Assembly (NCBI RefSeq): GCF_001424485.1
Contig: NZ_LMQC01000021.1
Location: 187,249-251,248, forward strand
Direction: 5' to 3'
DNA from: Modestobacter sp. Leaf380
GTDB lineage: Bacteria > Actinomycetota > Actinomycetes > Mycobacteriales > Geodermatophilaceae
Length of the DNA: 64,000 nucleotides
The notes beneath the pieces are model-generated. The model had not been told where the DNA came from and ran no database searches. It saw nothing but the letters and a program-made list of their open reading frames with translations. The translations under genes were made by a program, and so were the position numbers. Below, piece after piece: positions 18,646-27,756 of this stretch. Each line of letters starts with the position of its first letter. Position 1 is the stretch's first letter.

Positions 18646-19494
18646 GTGGACACCGACGTACAGCCCGACCACGCCCGGGGCACGCTGCCCTCCGGCCAGG
18701 CCTGGCAGAGCTGGACCCCGCCGCAGACGACCGGGGTCGACGGGGTGGTCGCGCTGGTGCACGGGGTGCACGAGCACGGCGGCCGGTACGCCCACGTGGC
18801 CCGCCGGCTGGCCGCCGACGGCTGGGCGACGTTCGCCGTCGACCACCCCGGACACGGCCGCTCCCCCGGCTCCCGCGGCACGATCGGCTCGATGGCCGCC
18901 ACCGTCGAGGGCGTCCGGCAGCTGGTCGCGCTGGCCGGTGCTGCACACCCCGACGTCCCGGTCTTCGTCTACGGGCACAGCCTGGGCGGGCTCGTCGCCC
19001 TGCAGTACCTGACCGGTTCGCCGGACCCCCGGGTGCGGGGCGCGGTGGTGTCGGCCGCGGCGCTGGACACCAGCACCGCCACCGGACTGCAACGCCTGGT
19101 GGCCCCCGTGCTGTCCCGGTTCCTGCCCGACCTCCCGGTGCTCGCCCTGGACCCCACCACGATCAGCCGCGACCCCGCCGTCGTCGCCGACTACGAGGCC
19201 GACCCGCTCAACCACCACGGCAGGATGACCGCCCGCACCGGCGCCGAGACGATGGCGACGGCCGCCGCGATGCCCGCGCGGTTGCGCACCCTGACCCTGC
19301 CGCTGCTGGTGCTGCACGGCGGTGCGGACGCGCTGATGCCGGCGTCGGTGACCGAGCTGCTGCGCCGCGAGGTCGCCTCCCCCGACCTCACGGTCACGGT
19401 CTACGAGGGGCTCGCCCACGAGCCGCACAACGAACCCGAGAAGGACCGCGTGCTCGACGACGTCGCCGGCTGGCTGGCCGCCCACCGCGGGTGA
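18646..19494 (+). CDS. Alpha/beta hydrolase, monoacylglycerol-lipase-like
   Basis: A 282-residue serine hydrolase. The nucleophile GHSLGG is near 109-114. Earlier segments ALVHGVHEHGGRYAHVARRLAADG and AVDHPGHGRSPGSRG are the hallmark of bacterial monoacylglycerol lipases. The acid lies in LVLHGGADALMPA and the His in EGLAHEPHNE. It likely frees fatty acid from monoacylglycerol or related esters. GTG 18646 has TACGCT (18634-18639) six bases upstream, a leaderless-type start. Confidence 0.88.
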   Translation: MDTDVQPDHARGTLPSGQAWQSWTPPQTTGVDGVVALVHGVHEHGGRYAHVARRLAADGWATFAVDHPGHGRSPGSRGTIGSMAATVEGVRQLVALAGAAHPDVPVFVYGHSLGGLVALQYLTGSPDPRVRGAVVSAAALDTSTATGLQRLVAPVLSRFLPDLPVLALDPTTISRDPAVVADYEADPLNHHGRMTARTGAETMATAAAMPARLRTLTLPLLVLHGGADALMPASVTELLRREVASPDLTVTVYEGLAHEPHNEPEKDRVLDDVAGWLAAHRG

Positions 19495-19543
19495 CCCCCG
19501 GGCCTGCGGGTATCCGGCCGGCACCCGACCCCAGGAGCTGCTC

Positions 19544-20698
19544 GTGCCCGACCCCCACTCCCCACCGCCCACGGTCGGGGTCCTGGCCAAGGACCCGTGG
19601 CACCCGGCGTTCCGGCGGGAGCACCACCTCGTTCGCGGGCTGGTGGCGCGCGGGTCGACGGTCCGCTTCGTGCAGGCCCCGGCCGACGTCGGCCGAGTGC
19701 GCACCGACCCCGCCGGCTGGGCCCGGCACCTGCTCGGCGGCCGGTTCACCGACGTCGAGCCCGGGGTGGCTGTCAGCGAGCGGTCCACCGTGCTGCCCGG
19801 CTCCCGGGGGACGACGGCCGAGCGGCTGGACGCCGCAGCGCTCCGGGTGTTCCTGCACCGGTCGGGCTGGGCGCCGGACCTGACCGTCGTCCAGCTGCCC
19901 TGGGAGTGGCGCGGCACCCAGGGGTCGCCCGGCCGGGTGGTCTTCGACTGCACCGACGACTGGTCGCGGCTGCTGCCGCACGCCCGTGGCCTGCCCGACC
20001 AGCTGCGGCGGATCGCCGACGAGGCCGACGAGGTGGTGGTGGTCAACCCGGTGCTGGCCCCGCTGTTCCCCGGACGCCGTCCGGCGGTGGTGCCCAACGG
20101 CACCGACGAGGCCCTGCTGACGGCTCCGCGGCGGAGGCAGCGCCGACCCTCGACGATGGTCTACGTCGGCACGATCGCCGAGCGGTTCGACGTCGAGCTG
20201 GTGCGCGGGGTGCTGCACCGGTTGCCGGGCTGGACACTTCAGCTGTACGGGGAGCTGGCCTTCCCCGACCGCGCCCGGGCCGCTGCCGAGCGGTTCGCCG
20301 CCCTGCTGCGCGAGTTCCCCGGCCGGTGCACCCACCACGGCCTGCTGCCCCGGTCGGGGCTGGCCGACGTGCTGGACGCAGCCACCGTGGCCCTGGTGCC
20401 CGACCTCCCCGAGCGGACGCTGGGGCAGTCCTCGATGAAGGCCCACGACCACGCCGCCCGCGGCCTGCCCACGGTCGCCACCACCGGGCACCACGAGGAG
20501 GCCGGCGAGGTGGCACCGCACACCCGCGTGGTCACCGGCGCCGGAGAGGCGGCCGACGCCGTGCTGGCCGCGGCGACGGAGCCGGGGGCCTGGGCCGACG
20601 CACGCCGGGACTGGGCGGCCCACCGCACCTGGTCACACCGGACCGACGCCTGGCTGGCGGCCGCCTGGCCGGCCGGGGTCAGGGCAGCTGACCGGTGA
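19544..20698 (+). CDS. Family 4-like glycosyltransferase
   Basis: A 384-residue GT-B fold protein. The N-terminal half begins TVGVLAKDPWHPAFRREHHLVRGLVARG. The middle contains VVFDCTDDWSRL and DEVVVVNPVLAPLF, and the C-terminal Rossmann half contains TMVYVGTIAERFDVELV and GQSSMKAHDHAARGLPTVATTGH, the donor-binding region. This arrangement resembles TuaH-type envelope glycosyltransferases. The acceptor is unknown. A GGAG lies upstream of the GTG at 19544. The 3' end overlaps the GAF-ANTAR gene by 20 bp, tail to tail. Confidence 0.82.
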   Translation: MPDPHSPPPTVGVLAKDPWHPAFRREHHLVRGLVARGSTVRFVQAPADVGRVRTDPAGWARHLLGGRFTDVEPGVAVSERSTVLPGSRGTTAERLDAAALRVFLHRSGWAPDLTVVQLPWEWRGTQGSPGRVVFDCTDDWSRLLPHARGLPDQLRRIADEADEVVVVNPVLAPLFPGRRPAVVPNGTDEALLTAPRRRQRRPSTMVYVGTIAERFDVELVRGVLHRLPGWTLQLYGELAFPDRARAAAERFAALLREFPGRCTHHGLLPRSGLADVLDAATVALVPDLPERTLGQSSMKAHDHAARGLPTVATTGHHEEAGEVAPHTRVVTGAGEAADAVLAAATEPGAWADARRDWAAHRTWSHRTDAWLAAAWPAGVRAADR

Positions 20699-21362
20699 AG
20701 ACCAGGGTCTCGGCGATGGTCCGCAGCTTGGTGTTCGTGCGCTGGGAGGCGTGCGTCAGCATCGTGAACGCGTCCTCGGGCGTGACCTTGTGCCGCTCCA
20801 TCAGCACGCCCTTGGCCTGCTCGATGACCGCGCGGGAGGCCATCGCCGTGCGCATCTGCTCGGCGGTGTCGACCGCCCGGGCCATCGCGTCGGCGTTGGC
20901 GACGGCGATCGCGACGAAGGCGGCGACCTCCTCGGCGACCGCGACGTCCTCGTCGCTGAAGGCCTTGCGGGTGGTCGCGTAGTTGTTCAGCCCGCCGATG
21001 GTCGCGCCCTGGAAGGGCAGCGGGACCGACAGCGAGGACAGCGCGCCGCGCTCGGCGGCCTGCCGGGCGTAGTCGGGCCAGCGGTCGTCGGTGGACATGT
21101 CGTGGACGACGAGGGTGAGGCCGGCGCGGGCGGCGTCCATGCAGGGGCCGTACCCGCGCTGGTACTGCAGCTCGTCGGCGTCGGAGGCCAGTTGGCCGCT
21201 GTAGCTGACGGTGAACGGGTCATTCCCGCGCATCAGGGTGATCGAGGTGGCCTCGGTGTGCGGGATGGCCGACCGGGCGATCTCGGTGACGCGGCTCAGC
21301 GACTGCGCCAGCGGGACGTCGCCGAGGGAGACGGAGGCCAGGGACTCGGACAGCGCGGACAC
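20679..21362 (-). CDS. GAF-ANTAR transcription antitermination regulator
   Basis: A 227-residue cytoplasmic protein with an N-terminal GAF sensor (about 1-165) and a C-terminal ANTAR domain. The ANTAR consensus AMASRAVIEQAKGVLMERH then EDAFTMLTHASQ is intact, so it should bind paired RNA hexaloops and block termination of target transcripts. The GTG at 21362 has CACCAT six bases upstream and no Shine-Dalgarno. A second GAF-ANTAR gene lies at 53772-54551. Confidence 0.88.
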   Translation of the reverse strand: MSALSESLASVSLGDVPLAQSLSRVTEIARSAIPHTEATSITLMRGNDPFTVSYSGQLASDADELQYQRGYGPCMDAARAGLTLVVHDMSTDDRWPDYARQAAERGALSSLSVPLPFQGATIGGLNNYATTRKAFSDEDVAVAEEVAAFVAIAVANADAMARAVDTAEQMRTAMASRAVIEQAKGVLMERHKVTPEDAFTMLTHASQRTNTKLRTIAETLVFTGQLP

Positions 21363-21482
21363 CGGTCCATGGTGACCTGCCCGGGCGGGGGTCCGCCACC
21401 GGCGTTTGTCGTGGACCGGGGACGGGCAGCCTCGGGGTGGTCGAGCCCGGGCCGCACGCACGACCCCCGGACGAGGTGCCCC

Positions 21483-22233
21483 GTGACCACCACCACCCGA
21501 CCCGCACTGCCCTCCATCGCCGACCGTCCCGAGTCCGATCTCGGCGGACCGGCCAGCGTGCTGGTCCGCCAGCGCGCCGACCACGTGGAGCTGGACCGGC
21601 TGCTGCACGAGCTCGACGGCAGCACCGGCACCGGGCAACGGCGCGGGCTCCGGGCGATCGACCGGCTGGTCTTCAGCCACGCCTTCGCCGAGGAGGTCGT
21701 GCTGTGGCCGGTGCTGCGCCGGACGCTGCCCGACGGCGAGGAGCTGACCACCCAGGTCGAGCAGGAGCACCAGGAGGTCAACGACCTGGTCGCCCGCCTG
21801 GAGACCCTCGGCGACGACGACCCGGAGCGCGCCCGGGTGCTGGACCGGCTGACCACCGTGCTCCGCGAGGACGTCCGGGACGAGGAGGACGGAGGACGAG
21901 CTCTTCCCGCGGCTGCGCGAGCGGCTGGACGACGCGGCCCTGGTGCGGCTGGGCCGGGCGTGGGAGCTGGCCCGTCGGGTGTCCCCCACCCGCCCGCACC
22001 CGACGGTGTCCCGCCGTCCCCCGGGCAACGCGCTGTCCGGCCTGCCGCTGTCGGTGCTGGACCGCGGCCGGGACCGACTGGACGCCTTCGTGGAGGACTG
22101 CACCGACGGCCGCGGTGAGGACTGGGCGGCCCGGGGTGGCCGCGCCCTGTCCGGGGTGCTGGCCCGGCTGGCCGGCCTGGTCGAGCGCACCCCGCCGGCC
22201 CGGCACGGCGACACGGCGGCCACCCACCGCTGA
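21483..22233 (+). pseudogene. Hemerythrin HHE-domain protein, frameshifted by a 7-bp tandem duplication
   Basis: From GTG 21483 the frame encodes a hemerythrin-type four-helix protein with His ligands in RADHVELD, FSHAFAEE and VEQEHQEVND. At 21884-21897 the heptamer GGAGGAC occurs twice in tandem. Removing one copy restores VRDEEDELFPRLRERLDDAALVRLG and joins smoothly to a second frame that continues LGRAWELARR and ends at 22233. The break hits the last helix with the final iron ligands. With the duplication, the first frame runs to 22118 with a nonsense tail. Either a real recent mutation or a sequencing or assembly error; both must be considered. Confidence 0.75.
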
Positions 22234-22236
22234 CCC

Positions 22237-22273
22237 CCGCGGGCCCCGGTGTCGGTGACACCGGGGCCCGCGG
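22237..22273. terminator. Perfect 17-bp hairpin, bidirectional terminator
   Basis: Arms 22237-22253 and 22257-22273 are perfectly complementary with a GGT loop. The hairpin lies between convergent stops (22233 and 22275) and should end both transcripts. Confidence 0.8.
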
Positions 22274-22274
22274 C

Positions 22275-23009
22275 TCAGACGGCGCGGAGAGCGGCGAGGA
22301 GGTCCTCGCGGCGGTCGGGGGCGCCCCCGTGCTGGCGAGTGAGCAGGGTCACGGCGACCGCGTAGGAGTCCTCCCCGATCCAGCCGCGGCCGGCCGCGCA
22401 CAGCTCCTGGATCCGGGCCAGCACCTTCGGTTCGCGGCTGTAGACGCCGAGCTCGTGCACCTCGGGGACGACGTCGAGGACCCGGTAGCCCAGCGCCTCC
22501 GCGGTGGCCAGCGTGGTCACGGGGTCGGCGTAGCCGGCCATCGCGATGACCAGGTGCGGCGCGAGCGCGCCGAGCAGCCGCAGGACGAGGTCGTTGCCGT
22601 GCGGGCCGCCCCACAGCTCGGGCATCAGCAGGTCGCCGTCGGGGGCGGGCAGGTAGGGCGGGTTGGACACGACGGTGCGCGGCGCCCCGGGCTCGCCGAG
22701 GCCGGCGAGGTCGAAGAAGTCGCCGTGCTCGACGGTGTAGCGGTCCGAGACGCCGGCGGCGGCGGTGTTCTCCCGGGCGCGGGCGACCGAGGTGGCGCTG
22801 ATGTCGATGCCGCGGACCCGCAGGTCGGGCAGTCCGGCGACGACCTCGGCGATCGCGGCGGCGTCCCCGGTGCCCAGCTCCAGCACGCCCCCGGCGTCCC
22901 AGCGGAGCAGGTCGCGGTGGCGGCGCAGCAGGGTGTCGACGCCGGCGGCGAAGTGCTGGGACTCGGGAGGGCAGAGGAAGAAGTCGGTGGCGGGTGGCGA
23001 CAACGGCAT
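22275..23009 (-). CDS. Class I SAM-dependent methyltransferase with NPPY motif
   Basis: A 244-residue Rossmann methyltransferase. Motif I is GVLELGTGDAAA at about 41-52 and motif IV is NPPY at 116-119, within VVSNPPYLPAPDG. NPPY is typical of N-methylation of amide or ring nitrogens (HemK/PrmC-like, rRNA or DNA amino-methylases). The rest is too short and divergent for a firm substrate; a PrmC-like or small-molecule role is possible. The ATG at 23009 follows an AGGAG nine bases upstream. It is convergent with the hemerythrin gene. Confidence 0.75.
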   Translation of the reverse strand: MPLSPPATDFFLCPPESQHFAAGVDTLLRRHRDLLRWDAGGVLELGTGDAAAIAEVVAGLPDLRVRGIDISATSVARARENTAAAGVSDRYTVEHGDFFDLAGLGEPGAPRTVVSNPPYLPAPDGDLLMPELWGGPHGNDLVLRLLGALAPHLVIAMAGYADPVTTLATAEALGYRVLDVVPEVHELGVYSREPKVLARIQELCAAGRGWIGEDSYAVAVTLLTRQHGGAPDRREDLLAALRAV

Positions 23010-23161
23010 CCCGGGGTCTCCTGGGTGTCGAGCGGGAGGACCGACCGGGGCTGGATCGGTGGTGTCCCGGTACCACCGGCGGGAGGGTCTCAACCCCGGG
23101 TGTGCGGCCGCCGACGGCCGGTAGGGGGGGTCCGCCTGGGCGTCCTGGCAGGCTGGCCGGC

Positions 23162-24118
23162 ATGCCAGCCCCGTTGCCCGCCCGCCTGCTCGACGCCGTC
23201 CTGGACCGGCTGGTGGTGCCCGGCTACAGCCGGCTGGGACCCGCCGTGCGCCGGCGGTGGTGGCCGGCCGACCCCGCGCCCGGGTCGATGACCGGCACGC
23301 GGGTGCTGGTCACCGGCGCCACCTCGGGCATCGGCGAGGCCATGGCCGGGGCGTTCCTGGCCCTCGGGGCCACCGTGCACGTGCTGGGCCGCAGCCGGTC
23401 CAAGACCGAGGACCTGGTGGCCCAGCTGCACCGCAACCACCCCGGCGCCGAGGTGGTCGCCGAGGTCTGCGACGTCGGGGACCTGGACGCCGTCCGGGCC
23501 TGGGCGGCGGGGTTCACCGACCGGGTCGACGCGCTGCACGGGCTGGTGCACAACGCCGGCGCGCTGCCGCCGGAGCGCTCGGAGACCGCACAGGGCCACG
23601 AGTTGACCTACGCCGTCCACGTGCTGGGCCCGCACCTGATGACCAGGCTGCTGGCGGACACCCTGGTCGACCACGCGGCGAGCGTCGTGTGGATGTCCTC
23701 GGGCGGGATGTACGGCGCCACGCTGCGGGACGACGACCTGGAGTTCCGCACCGGGGAGTACAGCGGCGTGCGGGCCTACGCCCGGACCAAGCGGATGCAG
23801 GTGGTGCTGGCAGCCGAGTGGGCCCGCCGGCTGGCCCCGCGCGGCATCCGGGTGACCTCCACCCACCCCGGGTGGGTGGCCACGGCCGGGGTGACGGCGT
23901 CCATCCCCGGGTTCGGGAAGGCGATGCGCCCGCTGCTGCGCACGGCCGCTGACGGCGCTGACACCACCGTCTGGCTGGTGGCGACCCGGCCGGTCTCGAC
24001 CGGTGAGCACTTCTGGCACGACCGGGCACAGCGCCCCTCCACCCTGGGCTGGGAGCGCGGTCAGGACCCGGCGGCGGTGCAGCGGTTCCTGGCTGCGGTC
24101 GCCGGGGCGACCGGCTGA
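23162..24118 (+). CDS. SDR family oxidoreductase (retinol-dehydrogenase-like)
   Basis: A 318-residue NAD(P)-dependent short-chain dehydrogenase. The cofactor motif VTGATSGIGEAM is at about 50-61, NAG is in VHNAGALPP, and the catalytic Ser is in WMSSGGMYG with Tyr and Lys in YARTK. An N-terminal extension of about 40 residues, and DRAQRPSTLGW near the end, match the DHRS/WW-oxidoreductase-like group. The substrate is unknown. CAGGCT lies 7 bases before the ATG, a weak leaderless-type promoter. Confidence 0.87.
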   Translation: MPAPLPARLLDAVLDRLVVPGYSRLGPAVRRRWWPADPAPGSMTGTRVLVTGATSGIGEAMAGAFLALGATVHVLGRSRSKTEDLVAQLHRNHPGAEVVAEVCDVGDLDAVRAWAAGFTDRVDALHGLVHNAGALPPERSETAQGHELTYAVHVLGPHLMTRLLADTLVDHAASVVWMSSGGMYGATLRDDDLEFRTGEYSGVRAYARTKRMQVVLAAEWARRLAPRGIRVTSTHPGWVATAGVTASIPGFGKAMRPLLRTAADGADTTVWLVATRPVSTGEHFWHDRAQRPSTLGWERGQDPAAVQRFLAAVAGATG

Positions 24119-24934
24119 TCAGGCCGTCTCGGCCCGGGCCACCTCCACGTGCGGACGGCGCTGCCAGGTGGCCCACTCGCCGCTGATCTCCCCCGCGGTG
24201 CGCAGCAGCGCGGGCAGGTGCTCGCCCAGCAGCGTCTGGGTGGAGGTCTCCGCGGCGTGCACGGTGACGTTGGCCGCCGCGCGCACGGCGCCGGTCCCGT
24301 CCCGCACGGGGACGGCGACCGACCGGACGCCGGGGGCGAGCTCCTCGTCGGCCAGCGCCCACCCGCGGGCCCGGACCTCGGCCAGCTCGTCGTGCAGCTG
24401 CTCGGTGGTCCGGCCGATGTAGGGCGGCAGGCCCGACCGGCTGGGCTCGGCCAGCGTGCTGGCCAGCTCGTCGGGGGCGAGGCCCGCCAGCAGCACCTTG
24501 CCCTGGGAGGTCTGCGCCGCCGGGAAGCGGGTGCCGATCTCCACGCGCAGGGTGATCAGCTTGGGCACCGCGACCCGGGCGACGTAGACGATGTCGGCCC
24601 CGTCGAGCTGGGCCATCGAGGAGGACTCCCCGGTGCGGGCGACCAGGGACTCCAGGTGCGGGCGGGCGATGTCCCACAGGCCGAGGGCGCCCACGTAGGC
24701 CATGCCCAGGGTGAGCACCTTGGGCGTGAGCCGGAACAGCCCGTCGTCCGAGCGCACGAAGCCGAGCTCCTCCAGGGTCAGCAGCAGCCGACGGGCGGTG
24801 GGCCGGGCCAGCTCCGCCGCGGCGGCCACCTCGCTCAGCGACATCGCAGGCCGCTCGCTGCCGAAGCAGGTCAGCACGTCCAGCCCGCGCGCCAGCGCCT
24901 CGACGAAGTCCGGCCCGGTCCCCCGCCCGGCCAT
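24119..24934 (-). CDS. IclR family regulator of the ring-cleavage locus
   Basis: A 271-residue IclR-type regulator. The winged helix (SLSEVAAAAELARPTARRLLLTLEELGF) is at about 31-60 and the effector domain follows, with LGMAYVGALGLWDIARPHLESLVARTGES. This subgroup (PcaR/PcaU/CatR-like) senses aromatic-pathway intermediates. Its ATG overlaps the amidohydrolase stop as ATGA, so it is co-transcribed with that gene. It most likely controls the divergent promoters in 26395-26598. Confidence 0.87.
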   Translation of the reverse strand: MAGRGTGPDFVEALARGLDVLTCFGSERPAMSLSEVAAAAELARPTARRLLLTLEELGFVRSDDGLFRLTPKVLTLGMAYVGALGLWDIARPHLESLVARTGESSSMAQLDGADIVYVARVAVPKLITLRVEIGTRFPAAQTSQGKVLLAGLAPDELASTLAEPSRSGLPPYIGRTTEQLHDELAEVRARGWALADEELAPGVRSVAVPVRDGTGAVRAAANVTVHAAETSTQTLLGEHLPALLRTAGEISGEWATWQRRPHVEVARAETA

Positions 24935-26394
24935 CAGCCGTCGCCGAACAGGCTGCCCCGCGCCTCGTGCGTGGCGTCGGACTTGTAGTCGGTGTACGTG
25001 TACGGGTTGTCCAGCACGTCGCCGCCCTCGGGCAGGGCGGGGTTCATCCCGGCCTGCCAGGTCTCCTCGCCCATGGTCGAGCGCAGGTGCTCGACGGTCT
25101 GGTCCACCGAGTGCCGGACGGCGGCCAGGTCGGCGTCGACCAGGCGGTGTCCGCTCTTCACGACCCGGCCGTCGACGACGACGGTGTGCACGTCGCCGCG
25201 CTGGGCCTGGAAGGCCACGTGGCCGTAGGGGTTGAGCAGCGGGAAGGACACCGGCGAGTGCTCGTTCCTGATCAGCACGACATCGGCCTTCTTGCCCGGC
25301 TCCAGCGAGCCCAGGTCGTCGCGGCCCAGCGCCTTCGCCCCGCCACGGGTGGCCCAGTCGACGACCTGCTCGGCGCGCAGCGAGACGTTGGTGACCGTGT
25401 TCCCCTCGGCGTGCGCCTCCAGGTGCTCGCGCGACCTGTCGGCGCCCAGCGTCGTGCGCATGGCGGAGAAGAGGTCGGCCGACCACCAGACACTGGTGTC
25501 CATCGACAGCGACACCGGGATGTCGTGGTGGCGGACCTGCCAGGTGGGCGGGTAGCCCTGCCCGGCGCTCTGCTCGGACTCGGTGGACACCGACACCGAC
25601 CCGCCGGTGGCGGCGATCCGGTGGTAGCTGTCGGTGGACAGCGAGGCGGCGTGCACGTAGACCGTCTCCGGCGTCATGAAGCCGCCGTCGTGCATGAGGG
25701 CGATGCTGGCGTCGCTGGTCGCGCCCCACACCCCGGCGTGCGTGGTGACCGGCAGGCCGAGCTCGCGGGCGACCTCGAAGGCCGCCTTCTCCGGGAACGC
25801 CGGGTCACCGGTGACGTCGAAGGCCAGCTGGAGCCCGAGCCGGCCCTCGTCGCGGCGGCGGGTGAGGAAGGCCTGCACGGCCGGGTCGGCGGTCCACTCC
25901 CAGGGGCCGGCCTGGATGTTGCCGTAGGCCAGCACGAACCTGCCGGGGACGGCGAGCAGCGCGTCGGCGGCGGCCTCGGCGTGGTCGACGGTCTGCAGCC
26001 CGTGGCTCCAGTCGACGGTCGTGGTGACGCCGGCCTCCAGGCCCTCCCACGCGGACAGCGTGTTGCCGGCGTGCACGTCCTGCGGGCGGAAGTGCTTGCC
26101 GTGCTCGAGGTAGTACCAGACGAAGTACTGGGTCAGGGTCCAGTCGGCGCCGTAGCCGCGCATCGCGGTCTGCCACATGTGCCGGTGGGTGTCGATCATC
26201 CCGGGCATCACGATGCCGCCGGTCGCGTCGATCTCCTGGGTGCCCTCGGGCACGTCCAGCGCGGTGCCGACGGCGGCGATCCGGTCACCGACGACGAGCA
26301 CGTCGCCGTCGGTGAGCACGGTGTGCGCGTCGTCCATGGTCAGCACGGTGCCGCCGCGGAAGACCATCGGGCGGCCGGGTTCTGGGGTGGACAT
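24934..26394 (-). CDS. Amidohydrolase, ATZ/TRZ-cytosine deaminase type
   Basis: A 486-residue TIM-barrel metal hydrolase. The metal ligands are visible: HxH in MIDTHRHMWQ (H70, H72), His in VTTHAGVWG and TVYVHAASL, and Asp in LSMDTSVWW. The group deaminates or dechlorinates heterocycles or hydrolyses related C-N bonds. Here the context (IclR regulator, divergent LigAB operon) suggests that it acts on a nitrogen-bearing or lactone-like precursor or product of the aromatic pathway; this is inference. A strong AGGAGG precedes the ATG at 26394. Confidence 0.85.
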   Translation of the reverse strand: MSTPEPGRPMVFRGGTVLTMDDAHTVLTDGDVLVVGDRIAAVGTALDVPEGTQEIDATGGIVMPGMIDTHRHMWQTAMRGYGADWTLTQYFVWYYLEHGKHFRPQDVHAGNTLSAWEGLEAGVTTTVDWSHGLQTVDHAEAAADALLAVPGRFVLAYGNIQAGPWEWTADPAVQAFLTRRRDEGRLGLQLAFDVTGDPAFPEKAAFEVARELGLPVTTHAGVWGATSDASIALMHDGGFMTPETVYVHAASLSTDSYHRIAATGGSVSVSTESEQSAGQGYPPTWQVRHHDIPVSLSMDTSVWWSADLFSAMRTTLGADRSREHLEAHAEGNTVTNVSLRAEQVVDWATRGGAKALGRDDLGSLEPGKKADVVLIRNEHSPVSFPLLNPYGHVAFQAQRGDVHTVVVDGRVVKSGHRLVDADLAAVRHSVDQTVEHLRSTMGEETWQAGMNPALPEGGDVLDNPYTYTDYKSDATHEARGSLFGDG

Positions 26395-26598
26395 CGTCGT
26401 CGCCTCCTGGGCAGCCGGCGCGGTGCGCGGACGACTGTCCGCTGGACGGTCACACGTCCGGCAGGTGCACTGTGGGCGTGACGCGGACCACCTGTCAAGA
26501 GGTCGTGCTCGCGGTTGACACCGCGACGACAGGGTGGTGAGACTGCGGTGCCGGTCACACCGGACAGGTGTCCGCAACAGCCGAGGAGTGCCCGACCG
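26395..26598. promoter_or_regulatory. Divergent control region with two inverted repeats
   Basis: This 204-bp gap separates the amidohydrolase-IclR pair from the CoA-transferase operon. Rightward, TTGACA (26515-26520) with an 18-bp spacer to GAGACT (26539-26544) is a plausible promoter. Two related inverted repeats are seen: ACTGTCC-GCT-GGACGGT (26434-26450, one mismatch) near the amidohydrolase start, and CGGACA-GG-TGTCCG (26561-26574, perfect) just before the CoA-transferase ribosome site. Both carry TGTCC half-sites and are candidate IclR operators. Confidence 0.5.
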
Positions 26599-27756
26599 AT
26601 GACCGACCCCTCCCCCACCGGCCCGCTGGCCGGCCTGCTGGTCGCGGACTTCTCCCGCATCCTCGCCGGCCCCTACGCGACCATGCTGCTGGCCGACCTG
26701 GGCGCCGAGGTGGTCAAGGTCGAGGGCCCCTCCGGCGACGACACCCGCACCTGGGCCCCGCCGGTCCGCGACGTCGACGGCCAGGACGTCGCCACGTACT
26801 ACCTGGGCGTCAACCGCAACAAGCGGTCGGTCGCCCTGGACCTGAAGGACGCCGACGACGTCGCCGCCGCTCAGGAGCTGGCCCGCCGCGCCGACGTCGT
26901 CGTGGAGAACTTCAAGCCCGGCGGGCTGGCCCGCTTCGGCCTGGACTACGCCACCGTGTCGGCCACCAACCCGCGGGTCGTCTACGCCTCGATCTCCGGC
27001 TTCGGCAGCGGCCCGGGCGGTGCCGCGCTCCCCGGCTACGACCTGATCGTGCAGGCCATCTCCGGGCTGATGTCGCTCACCGGGCCCACTGACGGCGAGC
27101 CCTACCGCGCCGGCGTGGCCGTGTTCGACGTGATGGCCGGACTGCACGCCACCATCGGCGTGCTGTCCGCGCTGAACCTGCGGCACGAGACCGGCGTCGG
27201 CCAGCACGTCGAGGTCAACCTGCTGGCCTCCGCGCTGTCCGGGATGGTCAACCAGACCTCGGCCGCCGTCGCCGGGGAGACCGTGCCCTTCCGGATGGGC
27301 AACAGCCACCCCAGCCTGTTCCCCTACGAGCCGCTGCAGTGCGCCGACGGCGAGCTGATCATCACCGCCGGCAACAACGGCCAGTTCCGCAAGCTCGTCG
27401 AGGTGCTCGGCGTCCCCGAGCTCGCCGACGACCCGCGCTTCGCCCGCAACGAGGACCGCACCGCCCACCGCGACGAGCTGCGCCCGCTGCTGGTGGAGCA
27501 GCTGTCCCGCAAGGGCAAGCAGGAGTGGTTCCGCGAGATCATCGCCGCCGGGGTGCCGTGCGGGCCGATCAACACCGTGGACGCCGGCGTCGCGTTCGCC
27601 GAGGAGGTCGGGCTGGACCCCGTCGTCCACGTCGGCGGGGTGCCCTCGATCCGCAACCCGATCACCTTCTCGGCCACCGCGGCGTCCTACCGGCTGCCCC
27701 CGCCCGGCCTGGACGAGCACGGCGACGAGATCCGCGCCTGGCTGGCCACCCGATGA
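26599..27756 (+). CDS. CaiB/BaiF (family III) CoA transferase
   Basis: A 385-residue CoA transferase. The N-terminal VADFSRILAGPYATMLLADLGAEVVKVE is the family signature, and the catalytic Asp is D148 in PGYDLIVQAISG, which forms an aspartyl-CoA thioester. It moves CoA between carboxylic acids without ATP. It is the first gene of a four-gene operon with a lyase and LigB/LigA, suggesting that it activates the ring-cleavage product or a later di- or tricarboxylic acid. A GAGGAG ribosome site precedes the ATG. The stop overlaps the next start as ATGA. Confidence 0.9.
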   Translation: MTDPSPTGPLAGLLVADFSRILAGPYATMLLADLGAEVVKVEGPSGDDTRTWAPPVRDVDGQDVATYYLGVNRNKRSVALDLKDADDVAAAQELARRADVVVENFKPGGLARFGLDYATVSATNPRVVYASISGFGSGPGGAALPGYDLIVQAISGLMSLTGPTDGEPYRAGVAVFDVMAGLHATIGVLSALNLRHETGVGQHVEVNLLASALSGMVNQTSAAVAGETVPFRMGNSHPSLFPYEPLQCADGELIITAGNNGQFRKLVEVLGVPELADDPRFARNEDRTAHRDELRPLLVEQLSRKGKQEWFREIIAAGVPCGPINTVDAGVAFAEEVGLDPVVHVGGVPSIRNPITFSATAASYRLPPPGLDEHGDEIRAWLATR

